From positions 1-27,816 of the forward strand of contig WTXG01000381.1 of NCBI GenBank assembly GCA_022496185.1: DNA of 27,816 bases. Reading direction: 5' to 3'. This stretch comes from Multifurca ochricompacta (lineage: Eukaryota; Basidiomycota; Agaricomycetes; Russulales; Russulaceae). Numbering within the stretch: the stretch's first letter is position 1; every line of letters begins with the position of its first letter. Made by a program: the position numbers and the translations under genes. A model generated the notes under the pieces. It was not told where the DNA came from. It saw only the letters and a program-made list of their open reading frames with translations, and did no database searches. Below are positions 9,760-18,862 of this stretch, in pieces.

Positions 9760-10962
9760 GGTATAAGTGGTTAATGATTTATACAGAGGGTGGGGATGGA
9801 GGGAAAGAAAGGGGTGATTGACGTTTCTATGGTAAGTGCAAGGCCTTTCATAGGAATGGGTGTCGTTTCCGGTTTGGACTATTGGTCACAGGCGATTCCC
9901 CCGAGGCAATGCAGACGAAAAACCAGTATCAATGCCAAGGCCAAGTATTGATCAATGAATCATCACTACCTCTTAAGCAATAAATGTACACGCCGCCATG
10001 AATAGCCGACAAGGAGCTAGCATGGCTGCTAAATAAGTGCTTGGTGAGATTAGTTTGAAAGAGCAATTGCAGCAACAACCAGCGACTTCCTGCCTTATGG
10101 AGCAAGCACAGCAACGCGACACACTTCAGCAACGCAAATTCCAGAAACGGGAACACCTTCAAGCTCAGATGCTGAAGAATCTCGAGAATTTCGGTACATC
10201 CAAACCTGAGAAGAGGCTTGACAAGCACAGTTATACAATCCTCATGTGAGAGCAAAGAGACCGTTCCGTCCTGTCTGCCCGCGCCGCACATGGTGAATAA
10301 ACAGAGCCACTAAGATCGGGGAGGCTTCCCGCCATCGCTCTCCTTCTGTTGGGCAATGCTCAAATCCACTGTTTCCTTGTGATTGCAATTTAATGAATTG
10401 CTGCCTCGCGTGCATGTATTTTGATTAAGCTGTGTGGAATCGAGTGCAGGAGAGGGTGAACGAAGCCCATGGGCTTCATCGCGGTGTTCGTGAGGGCTTT
10501 CATCGAAGCGTAGCCTGAGTGCGCTACGAAAAGCAATCATGACATCGGAAGTACTCTTGCGGAGTGTCAACGCTTTGAAATAATTGTGTTTCTGAAATGA
10601 GAGAAGAGCCTACCAATGCAGCTAGTGTGATGTCTGTTTGTGAAGGCATGACCTAAAGTCAACGAGGTGTGATGTTTCGAGTGATAGAATGAACAGGGTC
10701 TGCATGGACACTCTTTTATGAACCTCCGTGACGACTGCTAGTCTTGACAGAAATTGTCCAGACAGGGAGAAATGGTGCATATCAGAGAGATTTGAATGAG
10801 CAGGATTAAGACCAAGTAACTGAGCAAACAAGGAGCTTGTATAGAAGCAGAAGCAGGTCCAATCTCTCTGCCAGGAGTTCGAGACAGACAGACTGTAAAG
10901 TAAAAGGGGGTCACGGGGCGCGATGCGATGGCCGGGCTGAGCCGAGCTGAGATCGAAAGTTT
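9760..10962. other. Gene-poor stretch upstream of eL8
   Basis: No complete gene is convincing. On the minus strand, an ATG at 10649 (MPSQTDITLAAL) and a hydrophilic frame at 10310-10570 (ending KESDGGKPPRS) look coding-like. They could be joined only by removing 22 bases (10591-10612), too short for a normal fungal intron, so no model is called. The plus-strand small frame at 9998-10249 is listed separately. Confidence 0.3.
9998..10249 (+). pseudogene. Small Gln-rich hydrophilic frame broken by one in-frame TAA
   Basis: The ATG at 9998 sits in a good start context (GCCGCCATGA) and reads MNSRQGASMAAK, then TAA at 10034-10036. The same frame continues for 70 more codons (LKEQLQQQPATS... QKREHLQAQMLKNLENFG) to a stop at 10249. 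The stretch is rich in Gln, Lys, Glu and Leu and could form a coiled coil. The opposite strand is also open. No family was recognised; it may be a decayed gene fragment or chance. Confidence 0.25.
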
Positions 10963-10968
10963 TATAAA
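10963..10968 (+). promoter_or_regulatory. TATA box of the eL8 gene
   Basis: TATAAA lies 67 bp upstream of the eL8 ATG, leaving room for a short leader. The placement suits a strongly transcribed ribosomal protein gene. Confidence 0.5.
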
Positions 10969-11034
10969 CCGTATTTGCCTGTTTCTGTAAACCAACCCAA
11001 CAGTCAGACATCCTCAAGACATCGACTGACCTCA

Positions 11035-12357
11035 ATGGTAAGTTTTAAATCATTTTTTGACATTTGCAAGGCGTACCCGGAGCTCTCTGTGTGCAGTTGT
11101 CCCTAGAAAAGAGCTCTTTGGAGCTGGATGGTACGTGTTGCTAACAGATGTAACTCGAAAACAACAACATACTCATTCGCTCCTTGTAGACTGCATCACG
11201 CAAATATGGGAAGACTTTCTGTCTTCTCAGCGGAGCCTCACGGCAATGATGCCCTCGCTGGGCTCGGACGCACCTTGGTGTGCCGAGCATTAGAGCTCCG
11301 GGGAGCTACGCACCGTCATCGGCTTACGCTGTGACCCGTGACTAATGCCCCCGTCTCAATGACCAGCCTCCCGTAAAGAAAGGAACTGGCAAGAAGCCCG
11401 CTGCTGCACCCTTCGGTGCCAGCAAGCCTGCCAAGGTCACTAAGAACCCTCTATTTGAGGCTCGTCCCAAAAATTTCTCCATCGGTACTTGACTTTTCGC
11501 CTGCTTGATTCTTGTACTTTGCATCGTTGAAACATGCAACCAGGCCAGGACATCCAACCCAAACGAGACCTTACGCGCTTCGTGAAGTGGCCAGAATATA
11601 TTCGCCTTCAGCGCCAGAAGGTCATACTCTCCCAGCGTTTGAAGGTGCCACCGGCGATTGCGCAGTTCACACACACACTGGACAAGAACACGGCTACCCA
11701 GCTATTCAAACTGCTTGACAAGTACCGCCCCGAGACGAAGCAGGCGAAAAAGGCTCGTCTTGTTGCGACTGCGAAGGCAGCTGCTGAGGGCAAAGACACA
11801 CAAAAAGTGATTATTTGTTCTGTGATGACTCGGTTGAGTTCAAACTGACATTTCTTAACTGACATTTCTTGAAGGAAACCAAGAAGCCAGTTTACGCAAA
11901 ATACGGTTTAAACCACGTCGTTGCTCTCGTTGAGGCCAAGAAGGCGGCTCTTGTTGTTATCGCACATGATGTTGATCCTATCGAACTTGTCATCTTCCTT
12001 CCTGCGCTCTGTCGCAAGATGGGGGTGCCGTATGTCGTTGTCAAGGGCAAGGCTCGTCTTGGCACTGTCGTCCACAAGAAGACTGCGGCCGTACTTGCTA
12101 TTCAAGAGGTTCGCAGTGAGGACGACCGGGAGCTCGCCACCCTGATTTCCGCCGCCAAGGCCAACTTGTAAACATTTACTCTGGATATTTTAGTACACCG
12201 CTTACTGAGTCCTGGTTTTTCTAGCTCTGACAAGTATGAAGAGCAGCGACGTGTATGGGGCGGAGGTATTCGTGGCAACAAATCAGCCGACATGCTTCGC
12301 AAGCGGGCAAAGGCAGCCGGTCAGGCGATAACTGTAGCTGCAGCGAAGAAGCTTTAA
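11035..12357 (+). CDS. RPL8: 60S ribosomal protein eL8 (L7a)
   Basis: Exons 11035-11037, 11367-11484, 11544-11806, 11875-12167 and 12225-12357 give 269 residues with exact phases. The first coding exon is only the ATG, followed by a 329-bp intron; later introns are 57-68 bp. The protein starts [19 protein letters not shown] and carries the eL8 signatures [35 protein letters not shown], the L7Ae RNA-binding core [20 protein letters not shown] with [18 protein letters not shown] and [13 protein letters not shown], and the tail [19 protein letters not shown]. It binds large-subunit rRNA near the exit-tunnel side of the 60S subunit. Length matches eukaryotic eL8 (about 255-270). The long first intron is typical of fungal ribosomal protein genes and may hold regulatory or RNA elements. 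Confidence 0.97.
11262..11288 (+). other. Strong hairpin in the first intron of eL8
   Basis: GCTCGG (11262-11267) pairs with CCGAGC (11283-11288), and CGCACC (11269-11274) pairs with GGTGTG (11277-11282) with one bulged A and a two-base loop. A C-box-like AATGATGC lies just upstream at 11245-11252, and a second small stem AGCTCC/GGAGCT follows at about 11294-11307. Animal eL8/L7a introns host snoRNAs, but no complete C/D or H/ACA set was found here. Confidence 0.3.
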
Positions 12358-12495
12358 GTGATGGTACTTTTTATATTCACGAGTTTGTAACACTTCGCCT
12401 CGCCTTGACAATGATTGAGTTTATTATAAAATAAATAATAAAAATAAGATCAGATCAGATCAATAATGATAATTTTATTATTTTCATTTTAATTG

Positions 12496-12520
12496 TTTTT
12501 CCTCCTCCTTTCCTCCTCCT
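12496..12520 (+). promoter_or_regulatory. Pyrimidine-rich tract just before the aminotransferase start
   Basis: An almost pure C/T run of CCTCCT units ends 7 bp before the ATG. Only 170 bp separate this gene from the eL8 stop, so the promoter is compact. CT-rich tracts close to transcription starts are common in filamentous fungi. Confidence 0.4.
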
Positions 12521-12527
12521 ACGAACG

Positions 12528-14144
12528 ATGACAATTCAAAAATCACTTCCTCTCAACGCAAATGGCGTTCCATTATCTGCTGCAGAGGCACAAGTTCTCA
12601 AGAATGGTTTACCGTCTACCCTCTCGGATATAGATGTATGTCTCCAATTTTTGCTATAGCAACACTGGACTTCGCCATTCCTGACTCCTCTAGCCTTCTC
12701 GTCTAACAATTACCCTTGCTTCCACCCTCAAAACATTACCTGAACCAGAAAGCCTGGTATTTGGCGAGGTGCGACATATAGATATATTCACATTACCACC
12801 TTTGCATTCACGCAAATGGACCAGGTAACAACAGACCACATGCTTTACATGGACTTTTCCCCCGAACGCGGATGGTCACAACCGCAGATAATGCCATACG
12901 GACCACTCAACCTCGATCCTGCTAGCTCGTGCTTCCAGTACTGCCCGAACGTCTTTGAAGGCCTGAAGGTCCGTCTTTCCCTCATTCAACTGCAAGCGGA
13001 AAATGTACAATGAATCCACAGGCATATTTAGCTCTTGATGGTACCCCACGTTTATTCCGGCCACAGCTAAACATGGATCGTATGGTAATCTCAGCTGAAC
13101 GTGTTGCCCTTCCAGTAAGCTTTCATATGCCCACTTTCCTTATCAACACTGACACCCACGCGGCCTACTCCCAGCCCTTCAATGCAGACGCATTGCTGAC
13201 CCTCATTAAGCGCTTCGTTGCGCTTGAGGCGCGTTGGATTCCTCGTGTGCGAGGATGCAGCCTATACATCCGACCGACGCTCATCGGCACGCGAGCCTCC
13301 CTTGGCGTCACGGCGTCAACGCACGCAGCGCTCTATGTTGTCCTCTCCCCGACGGGCCCGTACATCCGTAACTCTGAGGGAAAGGGTATATCCTTGCTTG
13401 CCATGAGCGATCAAGTACGCGCATGGCCAGGCGGTACGGGCGGGTATAAGCTTGGCCTTAATTACGCACCCGGTTTCGTGGCGCAGCGTAAAGCAGCCGC
13501 ACTTGGGTACCAGCAGCTGTTATGGCTGCTCGGCGAGACTGTCTCTGAAGCGGGTGCCATGAACGTCTTTGCCGTTTTCAAGCGTCCAGATGGTGGTGGG
13601 TGAAGTGGTTTTTTTTAACTTTTTTTTTCAGTTCCCTCTTCTCTCCCCTCCACACCGTTTCGTTTTTTGAAATCATGCTCATTTGAGGAAATATATATAT
13701 ATATATATATATATATTGCGGTTTTCAGAGCTCGACGTAGTCACACCTCCACTGGACGGAACGATCTTACCCGGCGTGACACGCGCCTCCGTACTGTCTC
13801 TCCTCTCCTACCGCCCACACATTACCGCGCTTCCACAACTACCGACGGACGTGCGCATAAACGTCTCCGAACGCGTACTCACCATGTCTGAGCTTTTCGC
13901 CGCGTCAACGGCTGACACACTGCAAGAGTTCTTCTGCGTCGGAACCGCGGCGGTCGTCATCCCCGCGAGACGCATCGGATGGCAACGCTCCAGCGCGGAC
14001 TCGAGTGACGTGGAAGATATCAGGTTGCCTGTGGTCGGCGGTCAAGGTAGCCTCGCACAGGCGCTCTGGGAGCGACTTGTCGATATACAGGAGGGTCGAG
14101 TCGAATGGGAAGGTTGGGGAGTCACATGTACGGCCTCTGACTGA
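12528..14144 (+). CDS. Branched-chain amino acid aminotransferase (PLP fold type IV)
   Basis: Exons 12528-12635, 12694-12768, 12825-12968, 13022-13114, 13175-13595 and 13729-14144 join to 418 residues. Family blocks appear in order: FGEVTTDHMLYMDF, PYGPLNLDPASSCFQYCPNVFEGLKAYLALDG, RLFRPQLNMDRM, CSLYIRPTLIGT, GTGGYKLGLNYAPG with the PLP-binding Lys near residue 232, SEAGAMNVFAVFKRPDG, ELDVVTPPLDGTILPGVTR and a C-terminal EFFCVGTAAVV. It moves amino groups between Leu/Ile/Val and 2-oxoglutarate, the last step of their synthesis and the first of their breakdown. No clear mitochondrial presequence is seen (MTIQKSLPLNANGVPL), so a cytosolic form is possible. The loop between LWLLGE and TVSEAG is a few residues shorter than usual. 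Intron 5 (13596-13728) contains an AT microsatellite. Confidence 0.95.
13691..13716. repeat. (AT)13 microsatellite in an intron
   Basis: Thirteen AT units lie in the last intron of the aminotransferase gene, just before the acceptor at 13726-13728. A length change here would alter branch-point spacing. Confidence 0.9.
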
Positions 14145-14938
14145 CCAAAAAAAAAAAAAAGCGGCGCGTTTGCTGCTATTATATGCGGTCGTTTGCGAGT
14201 TGACCGCTAAGTGTAAGAGATGAAATCACATATCATTTGTACCCCGTTGACTATCTGGTTGTGACTGTAACAACACAACTAAACTCTTTTTGATTCTCAG
14301 AATCTCGAAAGTCGTCCCCACCCTAAAATGGACGCTTAGGCGGTTTTTGTGTCATTCACTTTGCTAAAATTATCGAAAGGGTTTCTTGTTTCCCCCTAGC
14401 CATAACAACAGGCTAACTAGGAAAGATGGATGAAAAGTTGCCTTGGCGGAATTGGGTTATCGATATGCGGCAGGCAACCCTTTATTATAAAGGTCACTCA
14501 GACGTTACGCGTTCAGATTCGATTTTCAAAGCAAGCGGAATAGTGCAGGATATGCCCATTCGCCAATGTCAATCGCCCACCCAGGCCCGTGCCGCCGAAC
14601 ATTACGAGGCCCGGACATTTAGATTTTTTTAGATTTTTTTAGATTTTTTGATATTTATCATATAACATGACCTTAACGACAATCACCACCCACACGATCA
14701 TTACACATTGATGATCTGTGTTTTTTTTATTTTATTTATTTCGATTTGTGAAAAATGAGAGGAGTCACAGACTTGAGAAAATGCAAAAACCTCTCAGAGA
14801 TACAACCATACATAGCCCAAGCGAGTCAACATCATCATTGTATTTTTATTTACTTATTTATTTATTTTTGGCGGGTAGCCGACCCGAGCCGACTCGTGGC
14901 ATTTGGCATGTGCTGTGCTCGCTCGCTCGCAACAAATA
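14145..14938. other. Spacer between convergent aminotransferase and X325 genes
   Basis: No supported gene. Simple repeats dominate: an A-run right after the aminotransferase stop (14146-14160), three copies of a 10-bp AGATTTTTTT unit at 14621-14650, and TTTA/ATTT repeats near 14845-14870. The open frame at 14426-14632 has no family likeness and is not called. Confidence 0.45.
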
Positions 14939-15778
14939 TCATAGCGTGGCAATCAGCGTTGCTAACATCAACCCAAACGCACCAGCAAAGCCCGTGGTAG
15001 CAATTCCACTCGCGCTGTTACCAGTCTTGGTCGAGGCCGTCGAAGACGTCTTGCTCGCCGATTGTGAACCAGAAGGACTGGTGACCGAAGGCGAGCTACT
15101 ACTCGAGGTGCCGTTGGAGCATGAAACACTCGATGGTATGATAAAGTTATTCGACAGCGTTAAGTCCGCGCACTTAGAGGAAGATTAACCAGTGTACAAT
15201 ACGCATGCGCAGGATAGCTGAGAAACACGGGAAACTTACTTGATAGAGGCTGCCATCACCCCCGTTGAAAACTAGTTGAATTGTGACGTTGGCACCGTTT
15301 TGGACACCGCTGATCCCAGCGCTGCTCAGGTCGAGAGGGATACAAAATTGGCCCTCCCCAGAGCCACTAGCAAAGTTCCGCGCAAGCTGTTGCTGTCCTG
15401 ATGAGGTTGTGAAGTTGCTGAAAGAGGTCGGATCCTGCACAATTGAGAGCAGAATACCAACTAGATCACTAAGTCAACCCATGCAAGTTTGAGTACGGTC
15501 GGTACTTCGGCTTACGACTCCAACTAGTATGTTCAGAATTCAGCGTGATAACCCCCCCACTGAGCGGAAACTCGCTCCTGTTGCTCACAGCGTGCACATA
15601 ATTGTCTGCCATATAATATTAGTATCAGAACAGTATAATGAACTAGGCCCATATTACCGCAAAAATTAACCTCATTGTCGTCAACAAAGGGACCCCTTGG
15701 CGGTGGGTACGACAACTGGAAGTGGGCATTGACTGCAGCAATTGAACTGCTTAGCAGAGTAAGTGTGGTGAAGCGCAT
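14939..15778 (-). CDS. GPI-anchored X325/Bim1-like copper-binding protein (LPMO-like fold)
   Basis: Exons 15658-15778, 15516-15605, 15240-15460 and 14939-15172 give 221 residues with exact phases. Residues 1-18 are a signal peptide; cleavage after VNA exposes His19, starting [13 protein letters not shown], the X325 hallmark. In this family the N-terminal His is a copper ligand; a second His (His66 in NSEHTSW) is also present. [26 protein letters not shown] and [22 protein letters not shown] follow, with paired Cys and three N-glycosylation sites. A Ser/Thr-rich stalk and hydrophobic tail ([13 protein letters not shown]) predict a GPI anchor. The acceptor at 15461-15463 was chosen because it restores [17 protein letters not shown]. 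Known role in Cryptococcus (Bim1): copper uptake at the cell surface, not polysaccharide cleavage. The divergent neighbour is a CTR transporter. Confidence 0.92.
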
Positions 15779-15977
15779 TTTGGTCGTCCTCTCCAAGTCA
15801 GTCGTTCTAGTTTTTTTTTCATACCCAAAGCCCGAGCTTACTTAACCAAAAAGGCACGTGGGTGAAAAAGATTTTTCACCCACGTGCCTTTTGGTTAAGT
15901 AAGCTTGGGCTTTGTAAATAGTAAATAACCAAATTCAAGTTCTCATTCTTCGCCATCAACCTGGAATAATCAAGGCT
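15779..15977. promoter_or_regulatory. 199-bp shared promoter of the copper gene pair
   Basis: This is the only DNA between the two divergent start codons, so both promoters must lie here. Its centre is an 89-bp palindrome (15826-15914) with two E-boxes. The TTTGCTC/GAGCAAA copper-response motif of Cuf1/Mac1-type regulators was looked for and not found. Confidence 0.6.
15826..15914. repeat. Nearly perfect 89-bp palindrome between divergent copper genes
   Basis: The left arm 15826-15869 (44 nt) and right arm 15872-15914 (43 nt) are inverted copies with one base mismatch and one extra A/T, joined by a 2-base centre. Each arm carries GGCACGTGGGTGAAAAA with a CACGTG core. The DNA could extrude a cruciform and its RNA would form a long stem. 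No target duplication was seen at its edges. Confidence 0.9.
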
Positions 15978-16613
15978 ATGGGTAGCACAAATACTCCAGG
16001 TTCTGAGCTCGTCATGATGACACCGTACCTTCATTTTACTGGTGGAGACAATCTGTTCTTCAAGTCCTGGCACCCGTCCTCTCGTGGCGCCATTGCGGGT
16101 GCGAGTGTCGCACTCCTGATGTTGGCCATGTCGGAGAGATTACTTTTTGCGGTTCGCAGAGCCATGGATACCCATTGGAGAAAGAGGTATGAGCGTCATG
16201 ATTGTTTTTAATCGATCTTACTAGGGTTTTGGCTCAGCATCCTCGCTCCCATTCGCTCCATCGAGGGAGATGTCAAATTTTTGAGGAAGCAAGGAGCGGA
16301 AGTTCAGGTTGATGATTCCAGTTCAGCGAGAAGGCCGAACAATGGACGAAGGATTCGTACCGTCCCACCCTTTGTGCTTTCACACGATGCTGCGAGAGGC
16401 GCCTTGTACTCGTTACAAGCACTACTGAGCTATGCTCTTATGTTATCTGTTATGTGAGCCGCTAATTGTCAATATGTCCGCTCCTTTAGAACTCACAAGG
16501 CATTTTTCCGGTTTCTTTCTAGGACATTCCAAGCAGCCTATATCATCTCGGTCATTGTAGGATTGGGTCTTGGAGAACTTCTCTTTGGGCGGCTTGCCAG
16601 TGCGCATCTATAG
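15978..16613 (+). CDS. CTR-family copper transporter
   Basis: Exons 15978-16186, 16238-16453 and 16523-16613 give 171 residues with exact phases. The short outside N-terminus has a Met pair (VMMTPYLHF), then DNLFFKSWHP, the usual stretch before TM1 (AIAGASVALLMLAMSERLLF, about 38-57). A cytosolic loop with basic patches follows. TM2 holds the MxxxM selectivity motif (Met138-x3-Met142, MLSVM) and TM3 the Gly-rich packing motif GLGLGELLFG (155-164). CTR proteins form trimers that pass Cu(I) across the plasma or vacuolar membrane. The few N-terminal Mets and the lack of a Cys-His tail (it ends SAHL) resemble shorter CTR2/CTR3-like members. It lies head to head with the X325/Bim1-like gene over 199 bp, which points to a joint copper-uptake role. 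Confidence 0.93.
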
Positions 16614-16770
16614 TCCGTTGAGTTGAGATTGAGCAGATACCGATACCCAATCTGACGCGTCACGAGGTTTGCTGCTACCTTGTCACATGCACAGAGGTCA
16701 CGGGGCTTGCTGGCTCCCATGCCCACCCGAACCCAAACCCAAAACAAACCCAAAGAGGGGAGACATGTAG

Positions 16771-16812
16771 CAAGAGCAGGAGCAGGAGCAGGAGCAAGAG
16801 CAGGAGCAGGAG
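16771..16812. repeat. GAGCAG hexamer microsatellite
   Basis: About seven tandem units of GAGCAG with one GAGCAA variant. On the minus strand it would read as an Ala-Pro repeat, but no gene supports that reading. Confidence 0.85.
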
Positions 16813-17234
16813 AGTGTGTCAACCACCCTTGGTACTTGAGCTGAGTCTGTACTTCCAAGAAACTTGGAATCTAGACCAAACCAGAAAAAGCCAGCGAGAT
16901 ATGGAATGTCTGAGCTATGTAGTGAACGTCGGATGAAAGGATCAAAACAGGAATCGACAACATCCAGGACACGCTTGGTGAGAACTACGCTCCCGCGTGT
17001 GCTGGCGTGTTGCTGAGCCCGAGTTTTGTGTTTAAAGTTCGAACAACGTAAGAGTACAGTTCCGCAGATAAACCGCGGAGAAGGAGAGGGGAAAATCTAT
17101 GCGGGATCGCCTGGTGAATGTGAGGGTCGTAGACAGAGTTAAAGAGTTAACGTCAAAGAGAGGGAGTTTGGTGGTGATGATGGAAGTGAGGCAATTTTAC
17201 TGACCAATCGTAGTAATGCCTCACCTCCTGACAA

Positions 17235-17246
17235 GATCACGTGATC
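17235..17246. promoter_or_regulatory. GATCACGTGATC palindrome
   Basis: A perfect 12-bp palindrome with a CACGTG E-box lies about 60 bp upstream of a possible start codon near 17300. The motif recurs in several promoters of this window. Function unproven. Confidence 0.3.
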
Positions 17247-18862
17247 AAATAGCGCACAACAACAAAAATGCTACACGTTAGCTTCACTTCAATCGCAACA
17301 TGGCGCTCTCTTCGCAGCTCGATCCCGTACGAGCATCTAAATCTCCAGTCCACTTTTAATTACTCGGTCTTCGCCTGAAGAAAAAAAAAATAGCTTACAA
17401 AAAAATCAAAGAAGAATTGCAAAAAAGGATTGAGACTTACACCTACCCTCACCTATGAGCATAAGTGAAAATAAAGGTCCTCAACAGCCCAGTTGAGGTA
17501 TCCTCTTTTTATTTTTAACTATTTCCACTGAACTTCACCTCAGCTTAATACCTCCCATATGTCGATCTAGGATGCATATCTAATCGACGTACGGGAGGGG
17601 TAACCCGACGAGATAGGTATTGCAAGGGGCATGATGATTCCCTTCTGCTATCAATCTCCCCGCTTTCTGGCCTCCTCGGAGCGTTGCACATGGATGGAGA
17701 CAAGTTAAAGGGAAAAAAAGTACGCTTTTTATAGGAAGCCAGCTCTTGACCAAGAAATACATCTTCTTACTGTCGTAGCGGCAATGCACAGCTCGATCGC
17801 AAGTGACAACGGTTGCACGGAGGAACGGGTATAAGAAGTATAAACGTTTCTACACTTCCGAACCGAATCTGCCTTAAAAACCTTCTTCGTCTCAGCATTA
17901 TGAACTACAAAAAGGATCCTGGCTAGACTGGACGGCGAGGGTGAGGGAGGTCGTAGTGGGTTTCCCCCCTTACCAAGGTCATGGACATTGGACTTGCTAC
18001 CCGCAGCTCTGACTGTGGATTCATTAGAGTGGTTAAGAGCACTCAGGTTGGATAAGGCGCAACTCTGCCCCCTCAGGGCGTTCTCTCATGACACGAATAA
18101 GTTGACGCTCTACTTACTACCTGCCTTGACAAGACAAGTACAAATGTGGTCTAAAACCATTTCTTCACTCATTGCAATACGCGATAACAAAGTGACCGTA
18201 TAATCACAGCTGAGTAGTGAGAGCTAAGGACACGGGGTGACTACACGTTATCACACAGAACGGAGAAACACTATTTAGAAATGGGTCAGCCTTGCTCTCG
18301 ACTAACTTATCACGAAGCGCGAAGCGGTAACTATGGGCTGGGGCAATATCGGCTCGCAACTAGTACGGGGTTGCTGATCGATAAGAGAGAATCGGACACC
18401 TTATGTTGATGACAACTGTCCAGGCTGCAACTAAAGGAAAGAAGAAAAATAAATAAAAGGGGGGGGGGGAAGTTGATTTGATTGAACAAGGATTTGTACA
18501 GTAATAGTTACTACGCAAGATATTACGATAAACGTTTCAAAAATCTGACTGGGTCAATTACATCTTGAGGCAAGAAAAAGAAATAAGGAAAATATAAAAA
18601 AAAAGGGAAGAAAACGTAGTAGTAAATTTCATCGACATATCGTGTGCTGTCCACCAGTCAAGAAAGGATGTCATAGTGCTGGCAGCAACGTCTGGGGGTA
18701 TAGGAAACAAAAGAAAAAGATCAGTTCGATAAGGATATAAAAAGAAAAGTGTACTCTCTAGTGCGCAGCACATGGAGAATAAGAGAAAATGAGAAAATGA
18801 AAAATATGAAATAATTAGGGAGGAAAGAGAGAAGTGGAAACAGAAAGGAGGATATAAAGTCG

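Larger units (their letters stand above)
16614..18862. other. 2.25-kb gene-poor stretch between CTR and DOT1
   Basis: No recognisable family in either strand. Seen here: CCAAAC-type repeats near 16725-16755, a GAGCAG hexamer array (16771-16812), a GATCACGTGATC palindrome (17235-17246), A- and G-runs (18420-18475) and purine-rich low complexity to 18860, probably the 3' UTR of DOT1. A possible start (ACATGGCGCTC near 17300) and a 42-codon frame at 18281-18409 are noted but not called. Confidence 0.4.

Noticed and set aside
14146..14160. Poly-A tract right after the aminotransferase stop, suggesting a retrocopy
   Set aside because: The gene keeps five introns and full exon structure, so it is not a reverse-transcribed copy.
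15427..15463. Acceptor GTGCAG just before GATCCG as start of X325 exon 3
   Set aside because: It puts the next exon out of frame. The TAG at 15461-15463 keeps the frame and restores a family-like [14 protein letters not shown] segment.
16538..16858. 106-codon minus-strand frame with an Ala-Pro repeat
   Set aside because: The repeat is the GAGCAG microsatellite read in translation; the frame also overlaps the last CTR exon on the other strand.
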